Source: Pseudomonas sp. PA27(2017)
Lineage (GTDB): Bacteria > Pseudomonadota > Gammaproteobacteria > Pseudomonadales > Pseudomonadaceae
DNA length: 64,000 nt
Direction of reading: 5' to 3'
NCBI RefSeq assembly: GCF_001945445.1
Contig: NZ_MSXW01000014.1
Span: 106,870-170,869, forward strand
Shown here: positions 38,116-47,977 of the stretch, one piece after another
How positions within the stretch are numbered: position 1 is the first letter of the stretch
Layout of the letters: each line of letters starts with the position of its first letter
Position numbers and translations under genes: made by a program
The notes under the pieces: generated by a model
Told to the model about the DNA's origin: nothing
The model's database searches: none
What the model saw: the letters and a program-made list of their open reading frames with translations, nothing else

Positions 38116-38650
38116 AACCCTCCCCCTACTTCTCAGCCTCGGCGCCACGCTCGGAAGCGTAAGCGCCTGGGCTCTGCCGAGTGACCGCGATCAACCGATC
38201 CGCGTGCAGGCCGACAGCGCTGAACTGGACGACAAACAAGGCGTGGCGGTATACCGCGGCGACGTGGTGATCACTCAGGGCACCATGAAGATCACCGGCG
38301 ACACCGTCACCATCACCCAGAATGCGCAGGGTGAAGTCGACGTGTTCACCTCGGTGGGCAAACCTGCCTATTACGAGCAGAAGCCGGCCGCCGACAAGCA
38401 GATCGTCAAGGCGTACGGCCTGACCATCCAGTACTTCGCCGCCAACGAGCGCATCGTGCTGATCGATCAGGCCAAGGTCGTGCAGGAAGGCAACACCTTC
38501 GAAGGCGAGAAGATCGTCTACGATACGCGCCGTCAGATCGTAAACGCCGGCCGCGCCACCGGCACCAACGTGTCGAGCCCGCGACCGCGCATCGACATGG
38601 TGATTCAGCCGCAGAAGAAGGCAGCCCCCGCTGCCGAGCAGGGCCAATAA
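38102..38650 (+). CDS. lptA: LPS transport periplasmic protein LptA (LptH)
   Basis: The 182-aa product has a signal peptide (to AWA, about residue 23) and an OstA-like domain with [23 protein letters not shown]. It forms the periplasmic bridge that moves LPS to LptD. In P. aeruginosa this protein is called LptH. It lies between lptC and lptB. Confidence 0.95.
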   Translation: MRFVKTLPLLLSLGATLGSVSAWALPSDRDQPIRVQADSAELDDKQGVAVYRGDVVITQGTMKITGDTVTITQNAQGEVDVFTSVGKPAYYEQKPAADKQIVKAYGLTIQYFAANERIVLIDQAKVVQEGNTFEGEKIVYDTRRQIVNAGRATGTNVSSPRPRIDMVIQPQKKAAPAAEQGQ

Positions 38651-38652
38651 CC

Positions 38653-39378
<726 letters not shown>

Positions 39379-39404
39379 CGGATCCCTCCCCATGAACCTC
39401 TGCA

Positions 39405-39454
39405 AGAGCCTGTTACCGTCCGAGCGACATCGAAACGAAATGGTAACAGGCTCT
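39405..39454. repeat. Perfect 13-bp inverted repeat upstream of rpoN
   Basis: AGAGCCTGTTACC (39405-39417) and GGTAACAGGCTCT (39442-39454) are perfectly complementary and separated by 24 bases. It lies after the lptB stop and before the TATAAT at 39479-39484. There is no U run, so it is not an ordinary terminator. It could be a regulator site or an mRNA hairpin. Confidence 0.7.
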
Positions 39455-39478
39455 AGGCAAAGGGCTTGGATTCAGGCA

Positions 39479-39484
39479 TATAAT
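39479..39484 (+). promoter_or_regulatory. Candidate -10 element of rpoN
   Basis: A perfect TATAAT lies 65 bp upstream of the rpoN ATG. No convincing -35 is at 16-18 bp. Confidence 0.4.
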
Positions 39485-39549
39485 TTGCTTCCTAGTGGCG
39501 CTTCGTCGCCCTGTCGTGGATTACGTACAGACGCCGGATAAGGTCTGCA

Positions 39550-41058
39550 ATGAAACCATCGCTAGTCCTGAAAATGGGCCAGCAGCTGACGATGACACCG
39601 CAGCTGCAACAAGCCATTCGCCTGCTCCAACTGTCGACCCTGGACCTGCAACAGGAAATCCAGGAGGCGCTGGAATCCAACCCGATGCTGGAGCGTCAGG
39701 AAGAAGGCGAAGACTTCGACAATTCCGACCCGATGGCCGATGGCGCCGAAAGCCCGACCTCGCCCGCCGCCCAGGAAGAGACCTTTCAGGAATCCAGCTT
39801 CCAGGAAAGCACCCAGACCGTCGACAACCTCGAAGAGGGTGAATGGGGCGAACGCATTCCCAACGAATTGCCCGTCGACACGGCCTGGGAAGACATCTAC
39901 CAGACCAGCGCCAGCAGCCTGCCTAGCAACGATGATGACGAATGGGATTTCACCACCCGCACCTCATCCGGCGAGAGCCTGCAGAGCCATATGCTCTGGC
40001 AACTCAATCTGGCGCCCATGTCCGACAAGGACCGTCTGATCGCCGTGACGCTCATCGACTGCATCAACGACCAGGGCTATCTGGAGGAAACCCTCGACGA
40101 AATCGTCGAGTCGTTCGCCCCCGAGCTGGACGTCGAGCTGGATGAAGTCGAAGCCGTTCTGCACCGTATCCAGCAGTTCGAGCCATCGGGCATCGCTGCA
40201 CGGGATCTGCGCGAGTGCCTGCTCCTGCAACTGCGCCAACTGCCCGCCTCCACGCCCTGGCTCAGCGAAGCGCAGCGCCTGACCAGCGATTATCTGGATC
40301 TGCTCGGCAACCGTGACTACAGTCAGCTGATGCGCCGCATGAAACTCAAGGAAGATGAGCTGCGCCCGGTCATCGAGCTGATCCAGAGCCTCAACCCGCG
40401 ACCCGGCTCGCAGATCGAGTCCAGCGAACCGGAGTACGTGGTGCCGGACGTGATCGTGCGCAAGCACAATGATCGCTGGCTGGTCGAGCTCAACCAGGAA
40501 GCCATGCCGCGTCTGCGCGTCAACGCCCAGTATGCCGGCTTCGTGAAGCGCGCCGACTCCAGCGCCGACAACACCTTCATGCGCAACCAGCTGCAGGAAG
40601 CACGCTGGTTCATCAAGAGCCTGCAGAGCCGCAACGAAACCCTGATGAAGGTCGCCACGCAGATCGTCGAGCACCAGCGCGGCTTCCTGGATTATGGCGA
40701 CGAGGCGATGAAACCGCTGGTACTGCACGACATCGCCGAGGCGGTAGGCATGCACGAGTCGACCATCTCCCGCGTCACCACCCAGAAGTACATGCACACA
40801 CCGCGTGGCATTTACGAGCTGAAGTACTTCTTCTCCAGTCATGTCAGCACCTCCGAAGGCGGTGAATGTTCGTCGACCGCGATCCGCGCAATCATCAAAA
40901 AACTGGTCGCAGCGGAAAATGCGAAAAAGCCATTGAGCGACAGCAAGATCGCTGGTTTACTGGAAGCACAGGGCATTCAAGTGGCGCGCCGCACAGTCGC
41001 CAAGTACCGTGAATCGCTCGGTATAGCGCCTTCGAGCGAACGCAAGCGACTGATGTAA
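39550..41058 (+). CDS. rpoN: RNA polymerase sigma-54 factor
   Basis: The 502-aa protein has the Gln-rich activator-responsive region I (about residues 1-50, [23 protein letters not shown]), an acidic region II, the core-binding region and a C-terminal RpoN box [10 protein letters not shown] (479-488) that contacts the -24 promoter element. It directs nitrogen, motility and other enhancer-dependent genes. It leads the conserved rpoN-hpf-ptsN-rapZ-ptsO group. Confidence 0.98.
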   Translation: MKPSLVLKMGQQLTMTPQLQQAIRLLQLSTLDLQQEIQEALESNPMLERQEEGEDFDNSDPMADGAESPTSPAAQEETFQESSFQESTQTVDNLEEGEWGERIPNELPVDTAWEDIYQTSASSLPSNDDDEWDFTTRTSSGESLQSHMLWQLNLAPMSDKDRLIAVTLIDCINDQGYLEETLDEIVESFAPELDVELDEVEAVLHRIQQFEPSGIAARDLRECLLLQLRQLPASTPWLSEAQRLTSDYLDLLGNRDYSQLMRRMKLKEDELRPVIELIQSLNPRPGSQIESSEPEYVVPDVIVRKHNDRWLVELNQEAMPRLRVNAQYAGFVKRADSSADNTFMRNQLQEARWFIKSLQSRNETLMKVATQIVEHQRGFLDYGDEAMKPLVLHDIAEAVGMHESTISRVTTQKYMHTPRGIYELKYFFSSHVSTSEGGECSSTAIRAIIKKLVAAENAKKPLSDSKIAGLLEAQGIQVARRTVAKYRESLGIAPSSERKRLM

Positions 41059-41068
41059 ACGCCCTTGT

Positions 41069-41223
41069 GGGGGACTTCTAAAAACGTTGGCGAGGCAGTC
41101 AGCGCAAGGCAAAAACAGGCGAGAAGCGACCGGGGTCGCGCTCGACTTTACGAGTTGTAAATGAGCATTCGAGCCTGTTTTTAACGCAGCGATGACAACG
41201 TAGGTAGTTTTTAGAGGTGCCCC
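41069..41223. mobile_element. 155-bp MITE-like element
   Basis: The ends are 17-bp imperfect inverted repeats: GGGGGACTTCTAAAAAC (41069-41085) against GTTTTTAGAGGTGCCCC (41207-41223), 15 of 17 paired. Inside, AAAAACAGGCGAG... (41111 on) and ...CTCGAATG type sequence ending GCCTGTTTTT form a second inverted pair, so the whole unit folds into a long hairpin. It has no coding capacity. It starts 10 bp after rpoN and ends 72 bp before hpf. I believe close copies are dispersed in pseudomonads; that is memory, not a search. No clear target duplication is seen. Confidence 0.65.
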
Positions 41224-41295
41224 GTAGCAAAGCCCCAGTGTTCCTGCGGTGGGTTCACTACCCGCCACTCACACACGGCAACAAGGAGAAGCGGT

Positions 41296-41604
41296 ATGCA
41301 AGTCAACATCAGTGGACACCAGCTGGATGTGACAGACGCACTACGCAGCTACATCGAAGAGAAGCTCGAGCGCCTCGAGCGACACTTCGACAAGATCACC
41401 AATGTGCAGGTCATCCTGGAGGTCGAGAAACTCAAGCAGAAAGTCGAAGCCACCTTGCACATCGCAGGAGGCGAAGTGGTGGCCAATGCCGAGCACGACG
41501 ACATGTATGCAGCCATCGATCTACTCACCGACAAACTCGATCGCCAACTTATCAAGCACAAGGAAAAACAGCTCGATCGCCAGCAGGGCGCAATGGCCCG
41601 CTGA
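41296..41604 (+). CDS. hpf: Ribosome hibernation promoting factor, short form
   Basis: The 102-aa HPF/YfiA-family protein (MQVNISGHQLDVTDALRSY) has the beta-alpha-beta fold and a basic surface typical of short HPF. It binds the 30S subunit in stationary phase and helps form 100S dimers with RMF. It lies between rpoN and ptsN. Confidence 0.95.
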   Translation: MQVNISGHQLDVTDALRSYIEEKLERLERHFDKITNVQVILEVEKLKQKVEATLHIAGGEVVANAEHDDMYAAIDLLTDKLDRQLIKHKEKQLDRQQGAMAR

Positions 41605-41619
41605 GTTCGTCCTTCTCCT

Positions 41620-42084
41620 ATGATCCGACTTGAAACCATCCTGACCCCCGGCCGTTCTTTGGTGAACGTGCCGGGCGGCAGCAAGAAACGCGTCCTCGAA
41701 CAGATAGCCAGCGTGATCGCGCGTGACCTGCCCGATCTCGATGGCCAGACCATCTATGAAAGCCTGATCGCCCGCGAGAAGCTCGGTTCGACCGGCTTCG
41801 GTAACGGCATCGCCATTCCCCACTGCCGCCTGCCCGGCTGCAGCACGCCGATCAGTGCCCTGCTCAAGCTGAGCACTGCGGTCGACTTCGACGCTATCGA
41901 TGGCGCCCCCGTCGACCTGCTCTTCGTGCTGCTGGTTCCTGAGGCGGCCACCGACGAACACCTCGAACTGCTGCGCCAGATCGCCAGCATGTTCGACCGT
42001 GAGGATGTCCGCGAACGGCTTCGCCAGGCTCAAGACAGCGAATCCCTGTACCAGACCGTCGTGAACGTCCAGAACGGCCAATAG
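41620..42084 (+). CDS. ptsN: Nitrogen PTS enzyme IIA
   Basis: The 154-aa PTS EIIA type-2 domain has the phosphorylated His68 in GNGIAIPHC. It accepts phosphate from PtsO (NPr) and regulates potassium and nitrogen/carbon functions, not sugar transport. It lies 15 bp downstream of hpf. Confidence 0.97.
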   Translation: MIRLETILTPGRSLVNVPGGSKKRVLEQIASVIARDLPDLDGQTIYESLIAREKLGSTGFGNGIAIPHCRLPGCSTPISALLKLSTAVDFDAIDGAPVDLLFVLLVPEAATDEHLELLRQIASMFDREDVRERLRQAQDSESLYQTVVNVQNGQ

Positions 42085-42100
42085 CCTGCGGGGTGAACCC

Positions 42101-42958
42101 ATGCGCCTGATCATCGTCAGCGGTCGTTCCGGCTCGGGCAAGAGCACGGCGCTCGATGTGCTCGAAGACAATGGGTTCTATTGCATCGACAACCTGCCCG
42201 CTGGGTTGCTGCCAGAGCTGGCGGAGCGCGCATTACCCAACACCGAATTGCTGCATCCGCAGGTGGCGGTGTCCATCGACGCACGCAACCTGCCCAGCCA
42301 GCTCAGGCGCTTCGCCGAACTGCTCGATGAGGTTCGCTCGCGCAATATCCACTGTGATGTGCTGTATCTGGATGCCAGCGAGGAGACCCTGCTCAAGCGC
42401 TTCTCGGAAACCCGCCGCCGCCATCCGCTGACCAACGATCAGCGCTCCCTGGCCGAGGCCATGGTCGCCGAGGTCAAGTTACTGAGCCCGATCATCGACC
42501 GGGCCGACCTGAAGATCGATACCACGCACCTGAATCTGTATCAGTTGCGCGACATTCTTAAACTGCGCCTGCTCAACCAGTCGGAGCCAGGCACCGCGTA
42601 TCTGATCGAATCGTTCGGCTTCAAGCGTGGCATGCCGGTGGACGCCGATCTGGTGTTCGACGTGCGCTGCCTGCCCAATCCTTACTGGAAACCCGAGCTG
42701 CGTGATTTCACCGGCCTGGAGCAGCCCGTAGAGGAATATCTGGCAGCACAGGCGGATGTCGAGGAAATGTATCAGGACATCTACACCTACCTGCACAAGT
42801 GGCTACCGCGCTTCGCCGCCAGCAACCGCTCCTACGTGACCGTGGGTATCGGCTGCACGGGTGGTCATCACCGCTCCGTCTATCTGGCCAATCGCCTGGG
42901 CCAGGCCCTCAAGCCGCTACTGAAGAACGTTCAGATCCGCCACCGCGACCTCAGTTAA
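42101..42958 (+). CDS. rapZ: RNase adapter protein RapZ
   Basis: The 285-aa protein has an N-terminal P-loop kinase-like domain (Walker [10 protein letters not shown], residues 8-16) and a C-terminal domain with [14 protein letters not shown]. In E. coli RapZ guides RNase E to the sRNA GlmZ to set GlcN6P synthesis. It lies between ptsN and ptsO as usual. Confidence 0.95.
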   Translation: MRLIIVSGRSGSGKSTALDVLEDNGFYCIDNLPAGLLPELAERALPNTELLHPQVAVSIDARNLPSQLRRFAELLDEVRSRNIHCDVLYLDASEETLLKRFSETRRRHPLTNDQRSLAEAMVAEVKLLSPIIDRADLKIDTTHLNLYQLRDILKLRLLNQSEPGTAYLIESFGFKRGMPVDADLVFDVRCLPNPYWKPELRDFTGLEQPVEEYLAAQADVEEMYQDIYTYLHKWLPRFAASNRSYVTVGIGCTGGHHRSVYLANRLGQALKPLLKNVQIRHRDLS

Positions 42959-42970
42959 GGAATTGCCGCG

Positions 42971-43243
42971 ATGCCCGCCCGTGAAATCACCATCATCAAC
43001 AAGCTCGGTCTGCATGCCCGGGCCGCCGCCAAGTTCGTTGGCGTCGCGGGGCGCTTTCCGTGCCAGATCAAGATTGGTCGTAGTGCCGAATCGATGGTCG
43101 ACGGCAAGAGCATCATGGCGGTGATGATGCTGGCGGCAGGCAAAGGCACCAACGTGCACCTGCTGACCGAAGGCGAACGCGAGGACGAGGCGCTTCAGGC
43201 GCTGGTCGACCTGATCAACAACTACTTCGACGAAGGCGAATAA
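42971..43243 (+). CDS. ptsO: Nitrogen PTS phosphocarrier NPr
   Basis: The 90-aa HPr-like protein has the phospho-His15 in NKLGLHARAAAKF and a regulatory-type Ser in DGKSIMAVMML. It passes phosphate from PtsP to PtsN. It lies 12 bp after rapZ and ends the rpoN group. Confidence 0.97.
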   Translation: MPAREITIINKLGLHARAAAKFVGVAGRFPCQIKIGRSAESMVDGKSIMAVMMLAAGKGTNVHLLTEGEREDEALQALVDLINNYFDEGE

Positions 43244-43258
43244 CCGAGGCGCAGCCGC

Positions 43259-43393
43259 TTAGAGGAACCAGGCCGAAGCGCCGTCGAGGAGTTTGAGGGC
43301 GAGGATCAACCCGCCCGCAAAAACCACCATGAAACCCAATGCATAACGCAGCGAGCGGCGGTTGGCCACGATCAGCTCATGCAGTGGGCTCAT
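43259..43393 (-). CDS. Small membrane peptide, 44 aa
   Basis: ATG 43393 opens a 44-codon frame on the minus strand. GGGAG lies seven bases upstream. The peptide is basic at the start (LHELIVANRRSLRYAL) followed by one hydrophobic helix (GFMVVFAGGLILALKLL) and a short tail. It lies 21 bp downstream of sodA and could be co-transcribed. In P. aeruginosa this position holds other genes between sodA and ptsO. I recognise no family. Confidence 0.6.
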   Translation of the reverse strand: MSPLHELIVANRRSLRYALGFMVVFAGGLILALKLLDGASAWFL

Positions 43394-43414
43394 GGATGCT
43401 CCCAAAAATGTGAA

Positions 43415-44026
43415 TCACGCCAGCGCGGCTTGATAGCGACGGGCAACTTCCGCCCAATCGACCACGTTATAGAACGCGCCGATGTATTCCGGACGACGAT
43501 TCTGGTAACGCAGGTAATAGGCGTGCTCCCACACGTCCAGGCCGAGGATCGGCGTGTTGCCGTTCATCAGCGGGCTGTCCTGGTTACCGGTACTTTCGAC
43601 TACCAGCTTTTTCTGCGGTGTCACGCTGAGCCAGGCCCAGCCACTGCCGAAGCGGGTCAGTGCAGCCTTGGTGAAGGCTTCCTTGAACGCCTCGAAGCCA
43701 CCCAACTGGCTGTCGATGGCCGCTTTCAGATCGCCCTGTGGCTCGCCGCCACCGCTGGTGCTCATCACCGTCCAGAACAGCGAGTGGTTAGCGTGACCGC
43801 CACCGTTGTTGATCACGGCACCGCGCTTGTCTTCCGGTACCTCCTTAAGACGGGTCAGCAGCTCCTCGACCGGCAACTCGCCCAGTGCGTTGCCTTCCAG
43901 CGCGGCATTGAGGTTGTTGACGTAAGTCTGATGGTGCTTGCTGTGGTGAATCTCCATGGTCTGCGCATCGATGTGCGGTTCCAGGGCATCGTAAGCATAA
44001 GGCAGAGCAGGCAGGCTATACGGCAT
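43415..44026 (-). CDS. sodA: Manganese superoxide dismutase
   Basis: The 203-aa Fe/Mn-SOD family protein has its metal ligands in [17 protein letters not shown] (His27-type) and [15 protein letters not shown]. It lies last in the fagA-fumC-orfX-sodA cluster, whose P. aeruginosa counterpart SodM is manganese-dependent and induced when iron is low. It removes superoxide when Fe-SOD cannot be loaded. Confidence 0.96.
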   Translation of the reverse strand: MPYSLPALPYAYDALEPHIDAQTMEIHHSKHHQTYVNNLNAALEGNALGELPVEELLTRLKEVPEDKRGAVINNGGGHANHSLFWTVMSTSGGGEPQGDLKAAIDSQLGGFEAFKEAFTKAALTRFGSGWAWLSVTPQKKLVVESTGNQDSPLMNGNTPILGLDVWEHAYYLRYQNRRPEYIGAFYNVVDWAEVARRYQAALA

Positions 44027-44038
44027 GGTTTCACTCCT

Positions 44039-44488
44039 CTAATGGTACTGACGGGCGGCAGGCATCGGATGCGCTGCCGTTGACGCATCGCCGGACGCAT
44101 GTGCCTCCAGCAATCGATCTGTACGGGGGTAGGCCCCGTGCTCGGCGACAAAGTTCAATACACCGGCGTAAGTGCGCCGGCTGTGATTCATGGCGGCCTG
44201 GCGCAGCGCAGGCGACAGGTGCGCGGCCGCCATGCAGTGCAACAGGTATTCATGACAGGCGCACAAATGCTCGGCCGCGCCCTCGGGGTGGCCGATCGTC
44301 AACTGCAGGTCGGCCAGGTTGTGCTGCGAGACGACGAACGCGGCCACCGCTGCATCGGCATCGCGCCAGCGCTCGAACAGCACCTGCGCCAGGGCGAGTG
44401 CCTGTAGATACTGCTCGCGCGCCTCGACCCAGCGGCCTTCGGCGAAGTAGCGGTTACCGGCTTCGATGAGTCGTTTCCACTGCTCCAT
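44039..44488 (-). CDS. OrfX-like protein of the fagA-fumC-sodA operon
   Basis: The 149-aa product is helical and TPR-like at the N-terminus (GNRYFAEGRWVEAREQYLQALALAQ). A Cys/His group follows (HLCACHEYLLHC). It corresponds in position to the unnamed gene between fumC1 and sodA in P. aeruginosa (PA4469, orfX). The CACH...HC cluster may bind metal; function is unknown. Confidence 0.82.
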   Translation of the reverse strand: MEQWKRLIEAGNRYFAEGRWVEAREQYLQALALAQVLFERWRDADAAVAAFVVSQHNLADLQLTIGHPEGAAEHLCACHEYLLHCMAAAHLSPALRQAAMNHSRRTYAGVLNFVAEHGAYPRTDRLLEAHASGDASTAAHPMPAARQYH

Positions 44489-44533
44489 GATCTGCCTCCT
44501 CGCCTGACGTCAGACACCGATGCGCTGCAACGC

Positions 44534-45922
44534 CTAGAGACCACCTTCGGTAAGGCGTTCAGGGTTGAGCAGCTGTTCCAGTTCGGCACGGCCCAGCTCG
44601 GTCATTTCCTCGGCTACATCGATGATGGGGCGGCCTTCGCGGTAGGCTTTCTTGGCGATTTCCGCAGCTTTCTGGTAGCCGATCAACGGATTGAGCGCGG
44701 TTACCAGAATCGGATTGCGCCCCAACGCTTCCTTGAGCTTGGGCTCGTTGACCTTGAAGCTGGCGATGGCGCGGTCGGCCAGCAGGCGGCTGACATTGGC
44801 CAGCAGCTCGATGCTGCCGAGCAGGTTGTGGGCGATGACCGGCAGCATGACGTTCAACTCGAAGTTGCCGGACTGCCCGGCCACGGCGATGGCGGCGTCA
44901 TTGCCGATTACCTGGGCGGCGACCATGGCGGTGGCTTCGGGGATCACCGGGTTGACCTTGCCGGGCATGATCGACGAGCCGGGCTGCAGGGCTTCCAGCT
45001 CGATCTCGCTGAGGCCGGCCAGGGGCCCCGAGTTCATCCAGCGCAGGTCGTTGGCGATTTTCATCAGCGAAACGGCAGTGGTCTTGAGCTGGCCGGACAG
45101 CGCGACCGCGGTATCCTGGGAGCCGATCAGAGCGAAGAAATTGGTGCCCGGCGTGAACTGCCGACCGGTCAGGGCATTGAGCTCCTGGCAGAACAGCTCG
45201 GCAAAACGCGGATGGGCGTTGATGCCGGTGCCCACCGCGGTGCCGCCCTGAGCCAGCGCCTGCAGCGCCGGCAGCAACCCGGTGAGTAGCTGGATGTTGG
45301 CCTGGATCTGCTGAGCCCAGCCATCGAGCACCTGGCTCATGCGCACGGGCATGGCATCCATCAGGTGAGTACGGCCGGTCTTCACGTACGGCTGCACCGC
45401 CAGGGATTTGTTGCACAGCACTTCGAGCAGATGCCCCAGGGCGGGCAGCAGCTTTTCGCTGACCTCGATGGCGGCACTGACATGGATGGTGGTGGGGATG
45501 ATGTCATTGCTGCTCTGGCCGCAGTTGACGTGATCGTTGGGGTTGATCGGCTCGCCCAGAATGCGCGTGGCCAGGGTGGCGATCACCTCGTTGGCGTTCA
45601 TGTTGGAGCTGGTGCCGGAGCCGGTCTGAAACACATCCACCGGAAAATGCTGCATGAAGTCTTCGGCCAGCAATTGCTGGCATGCCGCGACGATTGCATC
45701 GCCCTGGGCGGGCAGGATCTGCTCCAGGTCGACGTTGGCGCGAGCGGCCGCCGCCTTGGCCAGCACCAAGGCTCGTATGAACGCCTCGGGCATGGCCTGC
45801 CCCGACACCGGGAAGTTGTTGACCGCACGCTGGGTCTGGGCGCCATACAGCGCTGCGGCGGGCACAGCCAGTTCACCCATGCTGTCGCGTTCGATACGGG
45901 TGTCGCTGCGGTGGTTACTCAT
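44534..45922 (-). CDS. fumC: Class II (iron-independent) fumarase
   Basis: The 462-aa aspartase/fumarase-family enzyme starts at ATG 45922 (MSNHRSDTRIERDSMGE). The signature GSSIMPGKVNPVIPE is present. Unlike class I fumarase it needs no Fe-S cluster, which fits expression in iron starvation. Its start overlaps the fagA stop by 8 bp, indicating coupling. Confidence 0.97.
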   Translation of the reverse strand: MSNHRSDTRIERDSMGELAVPAAALYGAQTQRAVNNFPVSGQAMPEAFIRALVLAKAAAARANVDLEQILPAQGDAIVAACQQLLAEDFMQHFPVDVFQTGSGTSSNMNANEVIATLATRILGEPINPNDHVNCGQSSNDIIPTTIHVSAAIEVSEKLLPALGHLLEVLCNKSLAVQPYVKTGRTHLMDAMPVRMSQVLDGWAQQIQANIQLLTGLLPALQALAQGGTAVGTGINAHPRFAELFCQELNALTGRQFTPGTNFFALIGSQDTAVALSGQLKTTAVSLMKIANDLRWMNSGPLAGLSEIELEALQPGSSIMPGKVNPVIPEATAMVAAQVIGNDAAIAVAGQSGNFELNVMLPVIAHNLLGSIELLANVSRLLADRAIASFKVNEPKLKEALGRNPILVTALNPLIGYQKAAEIAKKAYREGRPIIDVAEEMTELGRAELEQLLNPERLTEGGL

Positions 45923-46310
45923 AAGGATTTCCTTCTGCCAGTTCGGACATAGAAAGCGAGGGCTGCATGCGCAACGTTGCCAGACGATTGCGCGCGCGAT
46001 TGAGGCTGCCTTGCTGCTCGCGGTCGACCGCCAGGTGCTGCAGGGCATAGAGCGAGCGGTAGGCGTGATCCAGGCAGACACTGCGCCAGTGCCAGGGCAG
46101 CGCCGTATCGCAGGCGGTGTCCATGAGCAGGGTCAGGGTGGTCAGCGACATCCGCCAGGGGCACAGGCGCCCGTGTTCGACCAACTGCCTGCCCTGGGCC
46201 CAATGCAGTTCCAGCAGCCGCGGCTCGTCCGGCAGCAGCGCGCAGCGAATCCTGAATCCCAGCCAGTGCCAGCAATCCAGACAGGGCGTATTGCTCGTGC
46301 GAAATCTCAT
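45915..46310 (-). CDS. fagA: FagA, Fur-associated protein
   Basis: The 131-aa protein begins MRFRTSNTPCLDCWHWLGFRI at ATG 46310, with GAGGG upstream. It matches the position and size of FagA, the first gene of the iron-regulated fagA-fumC-orfX-sodA operon of P. aeruginosa. It has a CLDCWHW motif near the N-terminus and a helical remainder. Function is not established. Confidence 0.85.
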   Translation of the reverse strand: MRFRTSNTPCLDCWHWLGFRIRCALLPDEPRLLELHWAQGRQLVEHGRLCPWRMSLTTLTLLMDTACDTALPWHWRSVCLDHAYRSLYALQHLAVDREQQGSLNRARNRLATLRMQPSLSMSELAEGNPYE

Positions 46311-46325
46311 GGCAATCCCTCAAAA

Positions 46326-46344
46326 GATAATGATATTAATTCCT
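46326..46344 (-). promoter_or_regulatory. Fur box of the fagA operon
   Basis: GATAATGATATTAATTCCT matches 14 of 19 positions of the Fur consensus. It lies 16 bp before fagA. On the minus strand it overlaps the -10 region of a promoter with TTGATT (46363-46358) as the -35. The operon is expected to be repressed with iron, as known in P. aeruginosa. Confidence 0.78.
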
Positions 46345-46468
46345 AAATAGGAAAAATAATCAATCCCTTGCGGTAAATGCAAACGCAGATGCCGATTCAG
46401 CAGGAAGGAGTAAGCGGGAAGTAGGCAGATATGCCCGGTGAGCCTTATGAAGGGAAACACGAGTATCT

Positions 46469-46495
46469 AAAACCGTCGCCTTGCGCGACGGTTTT
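46469..46495 (-). terminator. Rho-independent terminator of pmbA
   Basis: AAAACCGTCGC and GCGACGGTTTT form a perfect 11-bp stem around five bases, with T runs at both ends. It lies 34 bp downstream of the pmbA stop on the minus strand. Confidence 0.85.
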
Positions 46496-46528
46496 CGAGA
46501 AAAGGGCACCTGGGATGCCCCGTTGAAC

Positions 46529-47875
46529 TCAACTGCCGGCGACGGTCATTTTCTCGATCAACACCGAGCCCGTGCGGATATTGCTGCGCAGTTCCAGATC
46601 GCTACCCACCGCGACGATCTGCCGGAACATGTCGCGCATGTTGCCGGCGATGGTCACCTCCTGCACGGCGAACTGGATCTCGCCATTTTCGACCCAGTAA
46701 CCGCCCGCACCGCGTGAATAGTCACCGGTCACCATGTTCAGGCCGTGGCCCATCAACTCGGTGACCAACAGACCGCGACCCATGCGCTTGATCAGTGCCT
46801 GCTGATCTTCCTCGCCGTGGCTGACGAACAGGTTGTGTACGCCTCCGGCATTGGCGGTGCTGGGCATGCCCAGCTTGCGCCCGGAGTAGGTGCTCAGGAT
46901 GTAGGAAACCAGCCGGCCACCCTCGACGAACGGCTTGGCGTAAGTGGCCAGCCCGTCGCCATCGAACGCGGCGCTGCCCATGGCCCGCGGAATGTGCGGG
47001 CGCTCGTCGAGATTCAACCAGGACGGGAACAGTTGCTCGCCCAGAGTGCCTTCCAGGAACGACGACTTGCGGTACAGGGCGCCACCTGAGATGGCGCCGA
47101 GAAAGCTGCCGAACAGCCCGGTGGCCAACTCCGCGGAAAACAACACCGGCACCTCGCAGGTCGGCACCGGCCGAGCGCCAAGGCGGCTGACCGCCCGTTG
47201 CGCGGCGCGCCGGCCGATGCTGGCAGGGTCAGCGAGCAGATTGCCCTGGCGGTTCACGTCATACCAGTAATCGCGCTGCATCTGCCCTTCGCTCTCGGCG
47301 ATCATCACGCAACTGAGGCTGTGGCGGGTGCTGGCGTAACCGCCGATGAAGCCATGGCTGTTGCCATACACGCGGCAGCCCTGGTGGGTACCCAGGCTGG
47401 TGCCATCGGCATTGCGAATGCGCGCATCGGCATCGAAGGCCGCCGCTTCGCAGATCAATGCACGCTCGACGGCTTGCTCGGGGGTGATGTCCCAGGCGTG
47501 ATAGAGGTCCAGCTCCGGCAGGTCGCGGGCCATCAGTGCGGCATCGGCCAGGCCGGCGCTTTCGTCCTCGGAGGCGTGCTTGGCAATCGCCAGGGCGGCG
47601 GCCACGGTTTCGCGAATGGCTGCCTCGCCGGTGGCCGAGGTACTGGCCGAGCCTTTGCGCTGGCCCACGTACAGGGTGATGCCGAAACCCTGGTCGCGAT
47701 TGAACTCGACGGTTTCCACCTCGCGCTGACGCACCGTGGTGGAAAGCCCCTGCTCTACCGATACGGCGACCTCGCAGGCGGTGGCGCCCTGCTTTTTGGC
47801 CTCGGCGATAATCTGTTCGACCTGCGCCTGCAAACCGGGCAACGCGGCGGGTCCGACTACTTCCACTTCACTCAT
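46529..47875 (-). CDS. pmbA: Metalloprotease-associated protein PmbA/TldE
   Basis: The 448-aa TldE protein starts at ATG 47875 (MSEVEVVGPAALPGL). It has the TldD/PmbA fold but lacks the HExxxH metal site, as usual. With TldD it forms a heterodimeric protease acting on microcin B17 precursor and CcdA in E. coli. It is divergent from yjgA. Confidence 0.95.
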   Translation of the reverse strand: MSEVEVVGPAALPGLQAQVEQIIAEAKKQGATACEVAVSVEQGLSTTVRQREVETVEFNRDQGFGITLYVGQRKGSASTSATGEAAIRETVAAALAIAKHASEDESAGLADAALMARDLPELDLYHAWDITPEQAVERALICEAAAFDADARIRNADGTSLGTHQGCRVYGNSHGFIGGYASTRHSLSCVMIAESEGQMQRDYWYDVNRQGNLLADPASIGRRAAQRAVSRLGARPVPTCEVPVLFSAELATGLFGSFLGAISGGALYRKSSFLEGTLGEQLFPSWLNLDERPHIPRAMGSAAFDGDGLATYAKPFVEGGRLVSYILSTYSGRKLGMPSTANAGGVHNLFVSHGEEDQQALIKRMGRGLLVTELMGHGLNMVTGDYSRGAGGYWVENGEIQFAVQEVTIAGNMRDMFRQIVAVGSDLELRSNIRTGSVLIEKMTVAGS

Positions 47876-47977
47876 AACGACTCCTGAACGATAGCCACAG
47901 CGGCAACGACGCGGGTCGCGCATGCGGCAAGAAACTTGCTGCTATCATGGCGGCGTTTCCCATTGGATCACCGCCCC

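Noticed and set aside
41059..41295. An sRNA gene or terminator between rpoN and hpf
   Set aside because: The hairpin is better explained by the MITE-like element with terminal inverted repeats. No separate promoter was seen.
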